Positions 1 through 10,849 of a DNA stretch of 64,000 bases are shown piece after piece. The translations under genes were made by a program, and so were the position numbers. The DNA is from Doryteuthis pealeii. Taxonomy: Eukaryota > Mollusca > Cephalopoda > Myopsida > Loliginidae. The stretch spans positions 94,108,481 to 94,172,480 of the forward strand of contig CM042138.1 of assembly GCA_023376005.1 (NCBI GenBank), read 5' to 3'. The notes under the pieces are model-generated. The model saw only the letters and a list, made by a program, of their open reading frames with translations, did no database searches and had not been told where the DNA came from. Positions within the stretch are counted from its first letter, which is position 1, and the number at the start of each line of letters is the position of its first letter.

Positions 1-255
1 ATATGGGAATCTGATCTCTCTGATACGCTGGCTCCCGATTACGACAAGAAGGTTCCCGATTACAACAAGAAGGTTCCCGAGTTCGAATAGAAGGTTCCTG
101 AGTCCGACAAGAAATACCTGAAGAAGACCGGGGGGCACATCGGCCGAAATGTTGTACAAATAACAATGAAGATGAGGACAATAGTCTGAATAATCCAAAT
201 AATACTAATTATCAAACCTCATCTCAAAAATTCCTAGAAATAGTGTTACAATTTG
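1..255 (+). repeat. SINE-D copy, 5' truncated at window edge
   Basis: This is the body of a tRNA-derived SINE seen about nine times in the window. It has short imperfect tandem units of the type GGTTCCCGATTACGACAAGAA, then a conserved box (CTGAAGA at 118-124, a GC-rich stem, CGGCCGAAA near 141-149), then a tail rich in AATAAT. The tRNA-like head seen at 5770-5850 is missing here. The conserved box resembles a decayed hammerhead ribozyme core (see findings). Confidence 0.7.
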
Positions 256-372
256 TTTATCTTTATTTTTTGTTTGATTTTATTCTGATATAAACCTTCT
301 CTTTTTTTTATTATTCATCACAAAACTAATAAGTTTTCAATTTTTGTTTACTTTATATAAGTATAAGCCAGC

Positions 373-2929
373 ATGAATGATTCAATGACAGACACACCTT
401 CACCTCCAGGTAGGTAATTAATAATTTCATTCGGTTATTTCCTATAAATCTAACATAAATAAAGGGGAACCACTAAAACTAACCCTAACCCTAACCCTAA
501 ACACTAACCCAAACCCCGTCTTCTTTTTTCCTAGTAGATCAATAAATAAATTATCAGTCAAGAGTGGTTCCCCTTTGTTTATGTTAGAATTATAGGAAAT
601 AACCTTTTATTCTTTCATGAATCTAGTTAAATATCTTTTAAAATTTATAATAAAAATCTATATATCAATACTCATATTCATTATTTGTGCTATTGTGATC
701 ATCTTGCAACACCCTCTGGTTAAAAATGAGACCGTCCAAGATTAAATGCAAAAAATGTAAATTCTGATTATTTGGTGTTACTTATCCTCCGAATTCTTAT
801 TTCTTACTAGTTTCGTCATCTCAGCTAAATAATGGACCATTCCGTTTTTATTATAACGAAAGAGAAGAAAAAGAACATGCTACACAGCAAAAATGTAATA
901 AGAAAGAAAAATAGAGATTAATGAAAAGATAGAGAGAGGGTGATGAGCACGCGGAAACGATAACGCTAATCTGTTTCAATCGAACATAATGAAAAAAAAG
1001 AAAAAAGTAAAGAAAGAAAAAAAGTCTGAGATTATTCTTTTTACGTATTGAACTATTTTGTAATAGCTCTTAAGTAAACATATCAAACGTTGTAATAATC
1101 AAATGTTCATGCTGTGGTATATCCATAGGTTCTGCTAGCTTCTATTATTATTCTAAGTGTTCATCTTATCTTATTTATCTTTTTATTTATTTATTTTTTG
1201 GAAAGACCCCAGTTTTGGTAGTGCAGCAAAGTCTCCGTTCTTTTCATCTCCCTTTGGCTACTACTTCCCGACACAACTACCGCCACCACCGCCTACGCCG
1301 ATGCATCCCCCGCCACCACCTTCGTCGCTTCTACCACCACTAAGTGCAGATTCCTATCCATCAACCCTGGAGCGACAAAAAGAAACATCTAGGCCATTCC
1401 CAAGCACAGGTCTAGAATGTGTGCCTTTCAATAACAATAGAGAATACTCACAACTACCAAATGCCTATAGGTATCCATCCGGCAGAGAATACCCACCAAA
1501 TATTTTCTATCCACCCATGAGAGATATACCCTATCCGTCTTACACAGAAATCGTTCCATTTTCCGACTGTATCAGTGTTGGCTATCCGATGATGCCGGGA
1601 AGATTCTTTACATATGTAGAACAGTATCAGTTTGCAAATCCGCCCTGCATGGCCGAACAACCGTTATTTAATAAATTTGGATCGACAGCTCCAGGATTTG
1701 GCGAAGACTTTCTCTCCCGTCCCAGATCTGATAAGTCTTACCCAGGAACTTTCGAACCGCAGATGTTTGGAGCAAGACCCGGCGTTTGTCCAGATCTCCA
1801 GTTTTGTCAATATTCTGAGGGTGGTGCTCCGACCAATTTTTGTGAATATTCATCTCCCAACGGAACTAATGATTTTGTTAGCTACACCGAAACTGTAAAT
1901 GTGTTCAGCTATCCTTCTATGGAAAATTCTTCAAAATCCAAAAATGAAAATCGATTCCAACAATCTCCGGACGGTTGTGTATTAATATCCCAATCTAAAG
2001 TCTGTTCGAACCAGGTAAGAATATTGAATATTGAAATCTTTTTTTAACTAAATATATATTTTAACAAAATAATAATTCTTATTCCTTAGGGGTGTCGTCA
2101 CCTCAGCTAAATAATGCACCATTCCGTTTTTATTATAAAGAAGGAAAGGGAAGAATAAGGACATTCTATACAGAAAAAATATAATAATAAAGAGATGGAG
2201 AAGATAGATAAAGGGGTGAGTGCGCGAAAGAGATAATGCTAATCTGTTTCAATCGAACAAAAAGAAAAGATGAAAAGAAGGAAAGAAAAAGGATAAGAGT
2301 GAGAGAGAGTTAAATCAAGATTATTATACTTTTTACATATTGAACTATTTTGCAATAGATTTTAAGTAAACATATCAAACGCTGTAATAATTAAATTATC
2401 ACACTGTGGTATATCCACAGGTCCTGCTAATTTGTATTAGATTGTAATATAGATTGTAAAATAGATGTGTGCAAAAAAACTTCTTAAGGAACAATTTCAC
2501 AAAAAATATAATTGTACAAAGAAAACAATTCTCTGACTTTTAGGCATAAAATAACCCAAGATGGGTTTACATGCTGTTAATATCCGTCAGGTTTTGTTCT
2601 GTGTTGCAAAATCGTTTATTTAATCGCCCTATTGATGCGGCTGGTTGGTTGGTTGGTTGGTTGGTTGTTATACGGCATATCAACCGTTTTCGGGTTATCT
2701 AATGCCGAATCAAGCCATTTTGATATACGGTTTCTTACAGTTCCTGTTATTGCTTGAATGGTCACCCATCTAAGTATTGAGCTAGCTCATCATTGCTTAA
2801 CTTCGATGATCTTGCGGGAACCGGTGCTATTAACGTGACTTGAATATAAGCTCTATGGGCGCGGCTTAGAATATGCTGACTGAATACAAGGTGTGTCAAA
2901 AAGTACAAAAATTCACGATACTTTTTGAC

Positions 2930-2974
<45 letters not shown>

Positions 2975-3168
2975 ATCTAGATAATTGATATTAATCCTAT
3001 TTTTGAACGAAACCTTTCTTTTATTTTTCATTTTGACCTCCATTAAATTGAGTTTTATTCATTTTTTTTTTATTGCAGAACTATACGTCTATGTTTCGTC
3101 AACTCTCCATCCGAAGAAGAACTCCTCGAAATAAACAATTACAAATTGACCAACAATCACAAGACTAA
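373..3168 (+). CDS. Gene A: proline/tyrosine-rich protein, 3 exons, 311 aa, function unknown
   Basis: Three exons join in perfect phase. Exon 1 is 373-409 (ATG at 373, ends CCTCCAG before GTAGGT). Exon 2 is 1206-2014 (acceptor GGAAAG after a T-rich tract, donor CCAG/GTAAGA). Exon 3 is 3079-3168 (acceptor TTATTGCAG, stop TAA at 3166-3168). Total coding length is 936 nt. The protein is rich in Pro, Tyr, Phe and Ser, with a polyproline block at about residues 38-51, scattered cysteines and a basic Arg/Lys/Gln-rich tail of 29 residues supplied by exon 3. There is no signal peptide or membrane segment, and I recognise no domain. Intron 1 contains a MITE and a repeat F copy; intron 2 contains another repeat F copy and a repeat E fragment. 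Exon 2 is the strongest part. Exon 1 is short and rests on the ATG plus the phase match (split Asp codon). An alternative exon 2 acceptor at 1213 would break that phase. No canonical poly(A) signal was seen shortly after the stop. Confidence 0.6.
433..604. mobile_element. hAT-like MITE with telomere-like core
   Basis: Terminal inverted repeats of about 42 bp (433-474 and 563-604, beginning GGTTATTTCCTATA) flank a short loop containing CCCTAA-type repeats at 478-505. The flanks TTTCATTC (425-432) and TTTTATTC (605-612) match at 7 of 8 positions, fitting an 8-bp target duplication as made by hAT transposases. It has no coding capacity and lies in intron 1 of gene A. Confidence 0.7.
700..1140 (+). 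repeat. Repeat F copy
   Basis: Shares a long block with 2085-2440, 44500-44730, 53700-54385, and in reverse with 32230-32480 and 62095-62600. Landmarks are CACCTCAGCTAAATAATGG, a GAAAGA-rich middle, a GATAACGCTAATCTGTTTC segment and a GTGGTATATCCA end. No coding frame. It lies in intron 1 of gene A. Confidence 0.75.
2085..2440 (+). repeat. Repeat F copy in intron 2 of gene A
   Basis: Direct repeat of 830-1135, lacking the first 130 bp. The two copies flank exon 2 of gene A in the same orientation, so unequal recombination between them could remove or duplicate that exon. Confidence 0.75.
2636..2760 (+). repeat. Repeat E end fragment with (GGTT)n
   Basis: Begins with a (GGTT)n run and then the sequence ACGGCATATCAACC typical of the tail end of repeat E. 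Only the first ~120 bp are present. Confidence 0.6.
2938..2970. repeat. (TA)n microsatellite
   Basis: About 16 TA units in the second intron of gene A, bordered by a GTGTGTCAAAAAG segment that recurs in mirrored form on the left. Confidence 0.9.
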
Positions 3169-3440
3169 TTCAAATATAATCGATGAATTCTAATGAAAAT
3201 CTCTTGATTCGATCAGATTCGGATCAAATTTTAATTCTCTTTTTTAACAATAATCATGAAACTCAAACTTTTTAATATTCGAGCCTTTATTATTTCATTA
3301 TCCACACTGTTTGACCACATCACTTCCCTCCAATATTTTTATCGGAATATATATATCTATTATTATACTAAAGCTGAGTGAATTAATGATTCTTTGCTAA
3401 AGGCATTTTTCCTATTTAGTTTAATGACACAAAATACATC
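3169..3440. other. AT-rich sequence after gene A, nothing recognised
   Basis: Probably contains the 3' UTR of gene A. There is no canonical AATAAA close to the stop. No repeat family shared with the rest of the window was noticed. Confidence 0.4.
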
Positions 3441-3449
3441 TAAAACTTA

Positions 3450-3779
3450 TGGCAACCCCCAATCCTTTTTATCATATATGTGCTAGAAGGCGATGGCTGA
3501 GGGTCTTCATATCCTAGGAATGAGATTAAACTCTGATGTTTGAGTTTTGGAGGTTTGGAATGTAGAGCACTCCTTCATCACCATTGCTTCCAGGTCCCAT
3601 CTGATCCAGAGGGGTAGTACCTGTTAGGGTCCCATCTATGGGTTAAATAGAAAAACATGAGTTTATTAAAAAAAATGAGTATCCATTAAGAATGAATTTT
3701 ATTTCAAAACTTTGTCGGCATTAAATGACCCACTAGGGTTGATATGCCGAAAAACAAACCAAACCAAACCAAACCATCA

Positions 3780-3780
<1 letters not shown>
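3450..3780 (-). repeat. Repeat E copy (tail end, (AACC)n)
   Basis: Read on this strand it runs from the GTGCTAGAAGGCG segment to ACATGCCG-type sequence and an AAACCAAACC tail. Repeat E is the commonest long repeat here. The full form, best seen at 37205-37830 and 45345-45930, is 600-800 bp and ends in (AACC)n, which suggests retroposition. No protein is encoded. Confidence 0.7.
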
Positions 3781-4426
<646 letters not shown>

Positions 4427-4755
4427 TAGTATATTAAGAAAATTTAAAAAAACACAGGTTGAGTGGTAAGTTTATTAGCCGACACTGCAGTGTTTTGATC
4501 TATTCATTAGATCATCTTCAGGGCATTTGTTGGTATAAGGAAGGTGATAAAAAAATTTTATCACAGAATAACGAGAAAAGCAAGCGATAGTCCTATCGCT
4601 TGCTTTTCTCTTTATTCTGTGATAAAAAAAAAATATCACCTTCCTTATACCAACAAATGCCCTGAAGATGATCTAATGAATAGATCAAAACACTGCAGGG
4701 TCGGCTAATAAACTTACCACTCAACCTGTGTTTTTTCAATTTTTTTAATATACTA
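4427..4755. repeat. Palindrome P1: near-perfect 164-bp-arm inverted repeat
   Basis: The two arms (4427-4590 and 4592-4755) are almost exact reverse complements with no spacer; the centre reads GCGATAGTCCTATCGC. It is bordered by (TG)n on the left and (TA)n on the right. Each arm contains a hammerhead-like block: CTGAAGA, a 7-bp stem, AAAA in place of GAAA, the self-complementary CACTGCAGTG, then TC and GGC pairing with GCC. The G-to-A change in the GAAA box should abolish cleavage. Confidence 0.85.

Positions 4756-4756
<1 letters not shown>

Positions 4757-4797
<41 letters not shown>
4757..4797. repeat. (TA)n microsatellite
   Basis: Directly adjoins the right end of palindrome P1. Confidence 0.9.
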
Positions 4798-4798
<1 letters not shown>

Positions 4799-4984
4799 TA
4801 GCTGTCAATAGTATCAGACAACATGCGTGTCTGTTTTCTCCATTTAACTCAATGTCTGGTTGTGTCTCGCCAACTGTCTATGGGGATGTTCAAGTCCTCC
4901 AGGTTTCTTTTGATGTTTTCTTTGCACCTGAGTTTTGGTCCACCGATTTCACATGATCTCTCTCAGTTGAGAGTACAGAATCTG

Positions 4985-5345
4985 CTTTATCAGTCTGTCA
5001 TCCCCAAGTCGTTTAAAACCCTGCAATATATGTTATATATCACTAAGAAATAAAGGTTTACATATTATATGGTGTGGTTAACTTGCATACAGATTTTAAC
5101 AAAACTGGGTTTCATAAATAATTACTTGGTGTTATTGATCTCTAATATTATTGTTTTATTCTCCAACATATTAAAATCAATCCTATGAATAATTATATAT
5201 AGAAACCAATTAAAATATGATTGAAATACGTGTAATCCTTTTATATGCGTTCTTATTTAATTTCATTAGTCTTTTTAATTTGATATATTTCATTACATTA
5301 AGACTTAAATACTTACGCCAAGATGACTCATATTCTTGCAAGTTT
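4985..5345 (-). repeat. Repeat G copy
   Basis: Reverse-oriented copy of the ~420-bp sequence found at 22225-22640 and 50790-51200, with a partial copy at 21900-22045. Landmarks are TTTAATTGGTTTC, GATCAATAACACCAAGTAAT and AAACCTTT. AT-rich and without a coding frame. Confidence 0.7.
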
Positions 5346-5554
5346 TAATAAAGATTGACAAATTCATTGATCAACTGTTCTTAAAAAGGTTTGTATTCAG
5401 TTTTATATTTCTCTTTTAAATTATAATCTAAATCTTGCCAACAATTAAGAAGAATGGCATGTCATCTATTTTGCTCCTGTCATCAAATCAGCAAAGTCAA
5501 TATTTTCTAATTAAAACTGATCGAAGTATGCAATTATCAAGGAAAAATTCAAAA

Positions 5555-5770
5555 TTTACACTAGTATCATCTGCGTTATTCGGACTATTGTCCTCATCTT
5601 CATTGTTATCTGTACAATGTTTCGGCCGATATGCCCTCCGGCCTTCTTCAGGTATTTCTTGTCGGACTCGGGAACCTTCTTTTTGGACTCGGGGACCTTC
5701 TTGTCGTAATCGGGAGTCATCACGGAATTTCAAACCTAACCCTTTATTCAGTCAACGGGGGTATGTCCAA
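5555..5770 (-). repeat. SINE-D copy (body)
   Basis: Reverse-oriented SINE-D body carrying the GTTTCGGCCGATATGCC box and several AAGAAGGTTCCCGA-type units. It meets the plus-strand copy at 5770 head to head. Confidence 0.75.
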
Positions 5771-6215
5771 TTGAACACATGGCCTAGTGGATAAAGGAGT
5801 TAGGTTAAGACAGTTCTAAGTAACAGTTATCTCTGGACTGCAGGTTCAGTCCTGGTCAAGGGCAGCAGTAACATAGAATAATAATTAACACAACCTAACG
5901 CCTCTACCCTAGCTATGGTTAACGGAATGAGAACAGGATACCCCCGTGGACTGAATAAAGAGTTAGGTTCAAAGTTCCGTGAGGGCTCCCGATTACGACA
6001 AGAAGGTTCCCGATTACGACAAGAAGAAATACCTGATGAAGGCCGGAGGGCATATCGGCCGAAACGTTGTACAGATAACAATGAAGATGCGGACAACAGT
6101 CCGAATAACGCAGATAATACTAATAATCAAGCCGCATCTCAAACATTCAGAGAAATAGTAAAATTTACACAATATCTTCTCAAAACAATTTACAATTGGA
6201 CGCATGGCAAAACTT
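5770..6215 (+). repeat. SINE-D, nearly full length with tRNA-like head
   Basis: Starts with a tRNA-related region: A-box-like ATGGCCTAGTGGATAAAGG near 5779 and B-box-like GGTTCAGTCCTG near 5844. It continues through a CTAGCTATGGTTAACGG linker, tandem GACAAGAAGGTTCCC units and the conserved CTGATGA...CGGCCGAAACGTTG box (about 6031-6071), and ends in AATAAT-rich tail sequence. This is the best copy for defining the family. The arrangement (tRNA head, unrelated body, simple tail) is that of a SINE. Confidence 0.8.
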
Positions 6216-6458
6216 GTCTTTTCTTTTGCAGGTCTATGATAGAATTAGTTGTGTTTATCAGTTGAGCATTGGTCGACTGAAATCCTTGGAAGGAAAGAAA
6301 TTAAGAGAGAAAGAATACAAAAATGATACAGAGAAGAGAGAAGACTGAAGTATAAAAAGTTTTAGTGGGAAACTAAAAAGGAGAGAAAGAGTAATGAGTG
6401 TAACAGAGTGAGTTGCTAATAGACAACCAAATGTTTTGGGGGTCATGACACTCATGAC

Positions 6459-6832
6459 ACCGGATATGCAGGTATAATCAGCATACCGGATATGCAGGTA
6501 TAATCGGCATACACCGGATATGCAGGTATAATCGGCATACACCGGATATGCAGGTATAATCTGCATACACCGGATATGCAGGTATAATCTGCATACACCG
6601 GATATGCAGGTATAATCGCATACACCGGATATGCAGGTATATGCAGGATATGCATCGGCATACACCGCATATGCAGGTATAATCAGCATACACCGGATAT
6701 GCAGGTATGATCAGCATACACCGGATATGCAGGTATGATCAGCATACACCGCATATGCAGGTATAATCAGCATACACCGGATATGCAGGTATGATCAGCA
6801 TACACCGGATATGCAGGTATAATCTGCATATC
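6459..6832. repeat. 28-bp minisatellite, about 13 copies
   Basis: Tandem units of about 28 bp with core CACCGGATATGCAGGTATAA and a variable junction (CGGCAT, CAGCAT, CTGCAT). Two units are shortened. Three overlapping frames translate as the same short peptide repeat, which is a by-product of the period. Confidence 0.9.
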
Positions 6833-6869
6833 AGTTTGACTTTCTGGAGAAAAGGATCATTGAGATTGC

Positions 6870-7265
6870 TTGACGTTACTACAGTTCTAAGTGACAGTCA
6901 TCTCTGGGCTGCAGGTTCAATCCTGGTCAAAGGCGACAGTAACATAAAATAATTACCACGGCTTAACACTTGTATCCAGTCATGGTTAACGGAATGAGAA
7001 AAGTCTACCCCCGTGGATGGAATAAAAGGTTCGATTTGAAGTTCCGTGAAGGCTCCCGATTACGACATGAAAGCTTCCGAGTTCGACAAGAAGGTTTCCG
7101 AGTTCGAGAAGGTTCCCGATTCTGACAAGAAATACTTGAAGAAGGTCGGAGGGCACATCAGTCGAAATGTTGTGTAGATAACAATAAAGATGAGGACAAT
7201 AGTCTGAATAATCCAAATAATTCAAAATTTACACAATTCCCTAATTTCTTCTCAAAACAATTTAC
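6870..7265 (+). repeat. SINE-D copy
   Basis: Has the B-box region (GCAGGTTCAATCCTGG near 6910), GGTTAACGGAATGAG linker, tandem GACAAGAAGG units and the box TTGAAGA...CAGTCGAAATGTTG near 7130-7175, more decayed than the 5770 copy. Confidence 0.75.
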
Positions 7266-7448
7266 GTTTAAATAAATTTTCTTGTATTAATAAAGGATTT
7301 ATTTGACCAATTATTTCAGACCGAATAATCTTCTCAACGTAGTAAATAAAAATTGACGATATTATTATATACGATCGACCATAAGTTTTCTACCATTGTG
7401 GGAGACTTACAATTTGTTTGTAAAATCTGCTACTTGAAGTTGCCAACC

Positions 7449-7451
<3 letters not shown>

Positions 7452-7521
<70 letters not shown>
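7452..7521. repeat. (TC)n microsatellite
   Basis: About 35 uninterrupted CT units. The Leu/Ser and Arg/Glu repeat frames across it are artefacts. Confidence 0.95.
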
Positions 7522-7523
<2 letters not shown>

Positions 7524-7829
7524 TTTCTCACTCTCTTCCACTCTTCGCCTGTTGACTTCCATCGACCAATCAGAGATCGACAGGTAGCCTTTCATACGCC
7601 ATTCCAAAAACTCTTGTAACTTACCACTCTTTTCTACAATTTTTGTTTTTTCCATCTCATGATTTTACTGGGGTACGTTCACTCCAAGTAGACTTAACCA
7701 CTATTGGACTGGCAGAAAGTTACAGTCCCACGAGTACGTCACCAACATGATATGTATCTGTTACGTCTTGGAAAAGTTGTTAGCATAGTTAGGGTCAAAA
7801 GACCCGATCAAGGCCCTAAGTTGACATGA

Positions 7830-8740
7830 TGTCATATTATGTCCACATAAAAAAAATGTAGCAGCTTCTTAGGAAATAATAACATGGTGATATAATTATG
7901 ATGTCATCGAACACAAATGTCTTCGTGGCCATGTGTAATGTAAGTAAAGTAAGTAAAGTCTAATGTCGGTATCAGCCTGACAGTGAGGGAGTCTATCCCC
8001 TTTTCACTAGCACTAGACCAAGAAGATTGCTTTGGCGTCTGAGGTGAAGTGCTACACCTACTATCAGCTCTTCATTTTACTCATACGCTGAGTTGGCGAG
8101 GGCCGGTATCGAACCAGGAACCTTGTGATTCCTATCCGAATGCTCTACCGACTGAGCTAAATCGGCCCTAACCCCAATGTCGTAGTTCAGGTTGAAGAAG
8201 TATCATTATACCCGCACTAAAACAAGATGCAGCAGGTCTTTGAAAAATAATAACATTGTGATTAAATTATTTATGATGAGCCGATGTCACTGAACACAAA
8301 TGTCTTCGGAGTCATGTATAATGTAATAATCTGGAAATGATCCCGATGTCGTCAAGTACAGGTTCAAGAAGTAACATTATATCCGCGCTAAAAAAAATTA
8401 AAATAAAGATGCAGCAGCTCTTTGTAAATAATAAATTCATTTAATTCAATTATTTGCTAGCAGCCAAATTTGATATGTAAATATTCAATGTCGCCAGATG
8501 CAAATGTCTTCGGGACATGTATAATGTAATAACGTGGAAATGACCCCAATGTCGTCAAGTGCAGCTGAAGAAGTATCATTATGTCTATGTAAAAAAAAAA
8601 GTAGCTGCTCCTTTGGAAATAATAATATTGTGATATAATTATTTTTGCAGGCAGCTAAGTGTAATATGATGGCACAATGTTGCTGAACGCAAATGTCTTC
8701 GAGGGGACATGAAACTTGAAAATGCCCCCCATGCTGTTTA
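7830..8740. repeat. Tandem array of ~160-200-bp units interrupted by SINE-A
   Basis: Four imperfect units share AAATGTCTTCG, a CATGTATAATGTAATAA segment, CCAATGTCGTCAAG and AGCAGCTCTTTG. Units start near 7835, 8190, 8345 and 8550. The first is split by a SINE-A insertion at about 7959-8168. Confidence 0.7.
7959..8168 (-). mobile_element. SINE-A copy, nearly complete
   Basis: On the minus strand it begins with a tRNA-like head: A box TTAGCTCAGTCGGTAGAGC and B box GGTTCGATACCGG. It continues with AACTCAGCGTATGAGTA, a GTAGGTGTAGC segment and the 3' block GAAAAGGGGATAGACTCCC. Ten copies or fragments occur in the window, in both orientations. The head keeps both Pol III boxes, but the body after it shows this is a retroposon and not a tRNA gene. 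Confidence 0.85.
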
Positions 8741-8974
8741 GGGCAGATTGAGGAAGTATGGGTGTAAATTTGAGACACCTGAAGAGAATTTAAAAGGGGG
8801 GTAAATGTCGCGTACCGGAAAACGAACGGTAAATAGACTGACTCACAGACCGGTAATGAAGACGACGTGACGCGTACCGGGAGTGATAAAACGAACTCGA
8901 GATTGCATTATTGTAGGCATTTTACTAGGGGATAGAGCAGGAATTTAGAAAAGGTTTACACACACACACACACA

Positions 8975-9018
<44 letters not shown>
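8741..9018. other. Unrecognised sequence ending in (CA)n(TA)n
   Basis: Contains two ACGCGTACCGG/CGCGTACCGG motifs 60 bp apart and a (CA)n(TA)n tract at 8961-9018. Nothing else was recognised. Confidence 0.4.
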
Positions 9019-9020
<2 letters not shown>

Positions 9021-9122
9021 ACATCCAGTACTGTTTCCATGTATCTCGTCTCTTCAATGCAGACTGCGTCAAACCGGGATCAAGCCTCTATCTACCGGGC
9101 TAACAGCACGACCCACTAACGG
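9019..9122 (-). repeat. Decayed hammerhead-SINE copy beside (TA)n
   Basis: On the minus strand a tRNA-like segment (TTGATCCCGG) is followed by a degenerate ribozyme block: TTGAAGA, a broken stem II, GAAA, the self-complementary CAGTACTG, then GATGTGG. The order and spacing match the intact copies at 17576, 60656 and 61515, and like those it ends against (TA)n. Confidence 0.5.
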
Positions 9123-9135
9123 AGGGGAGTTTTTA

Positions 9136-9140
<5 letters not shown>

Positions 9141-9183
<43 letters not shown>
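9141..9183. repeat. (TA)n microsatellite
   Basis: About 21 TA units. Confidence 0.9.
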
Positions 9184-9184
<1 letters not shown>

Positions 9185-9763
9185 TAGAAAAAACGTTACC
9201 CATTCGGTCGCACATTGAGCTCGGGTTAGATTGTTGAAAAAAAAACACAATAATGTAATTTATTTTTAATATATTTTAAACTATTTTTTCGGTCAATTTT
9301 GCTCAAATTTATCGTAAACATGGCCGTCAACGCTAAGATTATGTAAAATTTGTATTTTGAAAGATAAATTTAAATTGAGCAAATGAATAAAAAACAAAAA
9401 TCAGGGAATTATCTAATTTTAATGAAAATTTCAGTGTTGATTTATCAATAAATGAATTCTATAATGCATCAGTTATTTCAAAACTTTTTGATTTAATTAG
9501 GTATTTCTGCTATGGTAAGTTAATATATAAAATTCATTTAAAATATGAAACGCCTAATTTCAAGTTTCAAATTTAATATTTTTAGATTCTAAAAACAAAT
9601 ATTTATTTCATAACTACTTTAGTTTATATTATCTAATAATTTTTGTAGAAAAACTCTATTGAAAACTTAGGCCCCCTCCTTTTAAACAGAACAAATATTG
9701 ATGAATATTTCTTTCTTTTATAAGATAATAGCCAATTCAATTGAAAAGAGTAAAAAAAAGATC
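9184..9763. other. AT-rich sequence, nothing recognised
   Basis: No coding frame of note and no match noticed to other repeats in the window. Confidence 0.4.
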
Positions 9764-9960
9764 TCCATGGTTCCGAGTTCGATACTGGTCCCCGCCAACT
9801 CAGCGTATGAGTAGCACAGATTAGGTAATCTGATCTGTGCGGTAAAGTGGGGAGCTGACGATAGGTATGGCGCACTACCTCAGTAATAAGTTCTAGCGCT
9901 AGCGAAAAGGGGATAGACTCCCTTGCTGCCAGATGATATCATCAATAGGCTACTCCGCCA
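9764..9960 (+). mobile_element. SINE-A copy, 5' truncated
   Basis: Starts at the B box (GAGTTCGATACTGG), keeps AACTCAGCGTATGAGTAG and GCGAAAAGGGGATAGACTCCC, and ends at TACTCCGCC. Confidence 0.8.
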
Positions 9961-10136
9961 ACTTATCACATCATCTATAATTCATCACATTCAGAGATTC
10001 AAATTGGATTACAAAAAACATGTTAGAATCAGTTAAGGAATGACCATTTTAGCGACATCAGGACTGTGCGCAACATCAGGCCTGTGTACCATACTTAAGC
10101 AAGCCTTAGGTTATTTTGTTGGGCCAGTTTGTTGGG

Positions 10137-10268
10137 CCAGTTTAGCTAAGTTGGTAGCAGCAGAGCGGCGCTCCAATCAGACGAATCATGAAAAGGGGAT
10201 AGACTCCCTCGCTGTGAGGCTCATACCGACATCAGGCCGCACTAAGGATTTTTTTTTTTTTTTTTTTA
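10137..10268 (+). mobile_element. SINE-A copy with internal deletion and poly(T) end
   Basis: The A-box region (TTTAGCTAAGTTGGTAGCAG) jumps directly to CGGCGCTCC and the 3' block AAAAGGGGATAGACTCCC, then a run of about 20 T. Confidence 0.7.
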
Positions 10269-10525
10269 CTTAATAGGTTATTATATGCCGAAGACGTTTT
10301 TGTTTAGTTTCTTCTTGTTGAGTATGTAGCTTACCAAGGTCGAAGCATCCAAGATTTGGCGTGGCGGTGGCTGGAAGTTGTCCTCAATATCTGTGGGCAA
10401 GCGTGTGCCATGGTCGGCATTTATTACGATTGTCAAACCACACATGCGTGGTCATGTAATACTTACAGTATAAGCAGCAGAAACGCTTACCTAATCAGTC
10501 TTAACGACGCTGTGAGAACAGAAGA
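10269..10525. other. Unrecognised sequence
   Basis: Begins with a few bases resembling the tail end of repeat E (GCCGAAGACGTTTTTG). The remainder has no recognised feature. Confidence 0.3.
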
Positions 10526-10815
10526 CCAGAATTAAATTATTAGTAGTTAGTTAGTAAATTAAATTAGTGAAATAGATTACTAATTAGGCCTAAGTCTATT
10601 CTAGTAGTTTAACAGGTTTGAATTCAAGTTTTCCTTCTACTTGACTGGTTGCCTAACCGAGGTTAAAGAGCCCAGTCTGTTCTACTATCTACCCATAGCT
10701 GGAGGAGAGTAGTTGGATTCATACCTTTCCCAAGTGTATCAACGTTATGTTAACTGTAGCTTCGTCCAGGACGAGTCAATTTCCTACGACTCTAACCATT
10801 TCACCACGGCCTCCA
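10526..10815 (-). mobile_element. SINE-C copy
   Basis: On the minus strand it starts with a tRNA-like head (GGAGGCCGTGGTGAAATGG) followed by a degenerate B box. The body includes AACTACTCTCCTCCAGCTATG and GAGTAGAACAGACTGGGCTC and ends in the AAACCTGTTAAACTACTAGAA segment (each seen in part). The best copy of this family is at 25861-26170. Confidence 0.7.
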
Positions 10816-10849
10816 ACTAATCCAGACGAATTATTTTAAAGAATTCTTG

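Noticed and set aside
478..512. Chromosome end or telomere
   Set aside because: The CCCTAA repeats are short, inside a MITE with target duplications, and flanked by ordinary sequence.
1454..1898. Short frames overlapping gene A exon 2
   Set aside because: Shadows of the exon in other frames and on the opposite strand.
6258..6717. Three overlapping minus-strand frames with a repeated peptide
   Set aside because: By-product of the 28-bp minisatellite; all three frames are open for the same reason.
6459..6832. CRISPR-like array
   Set aside because: Units are contiguous with no unique spacers, and the genome is clearly eukaryotic; it is a minisatellite.
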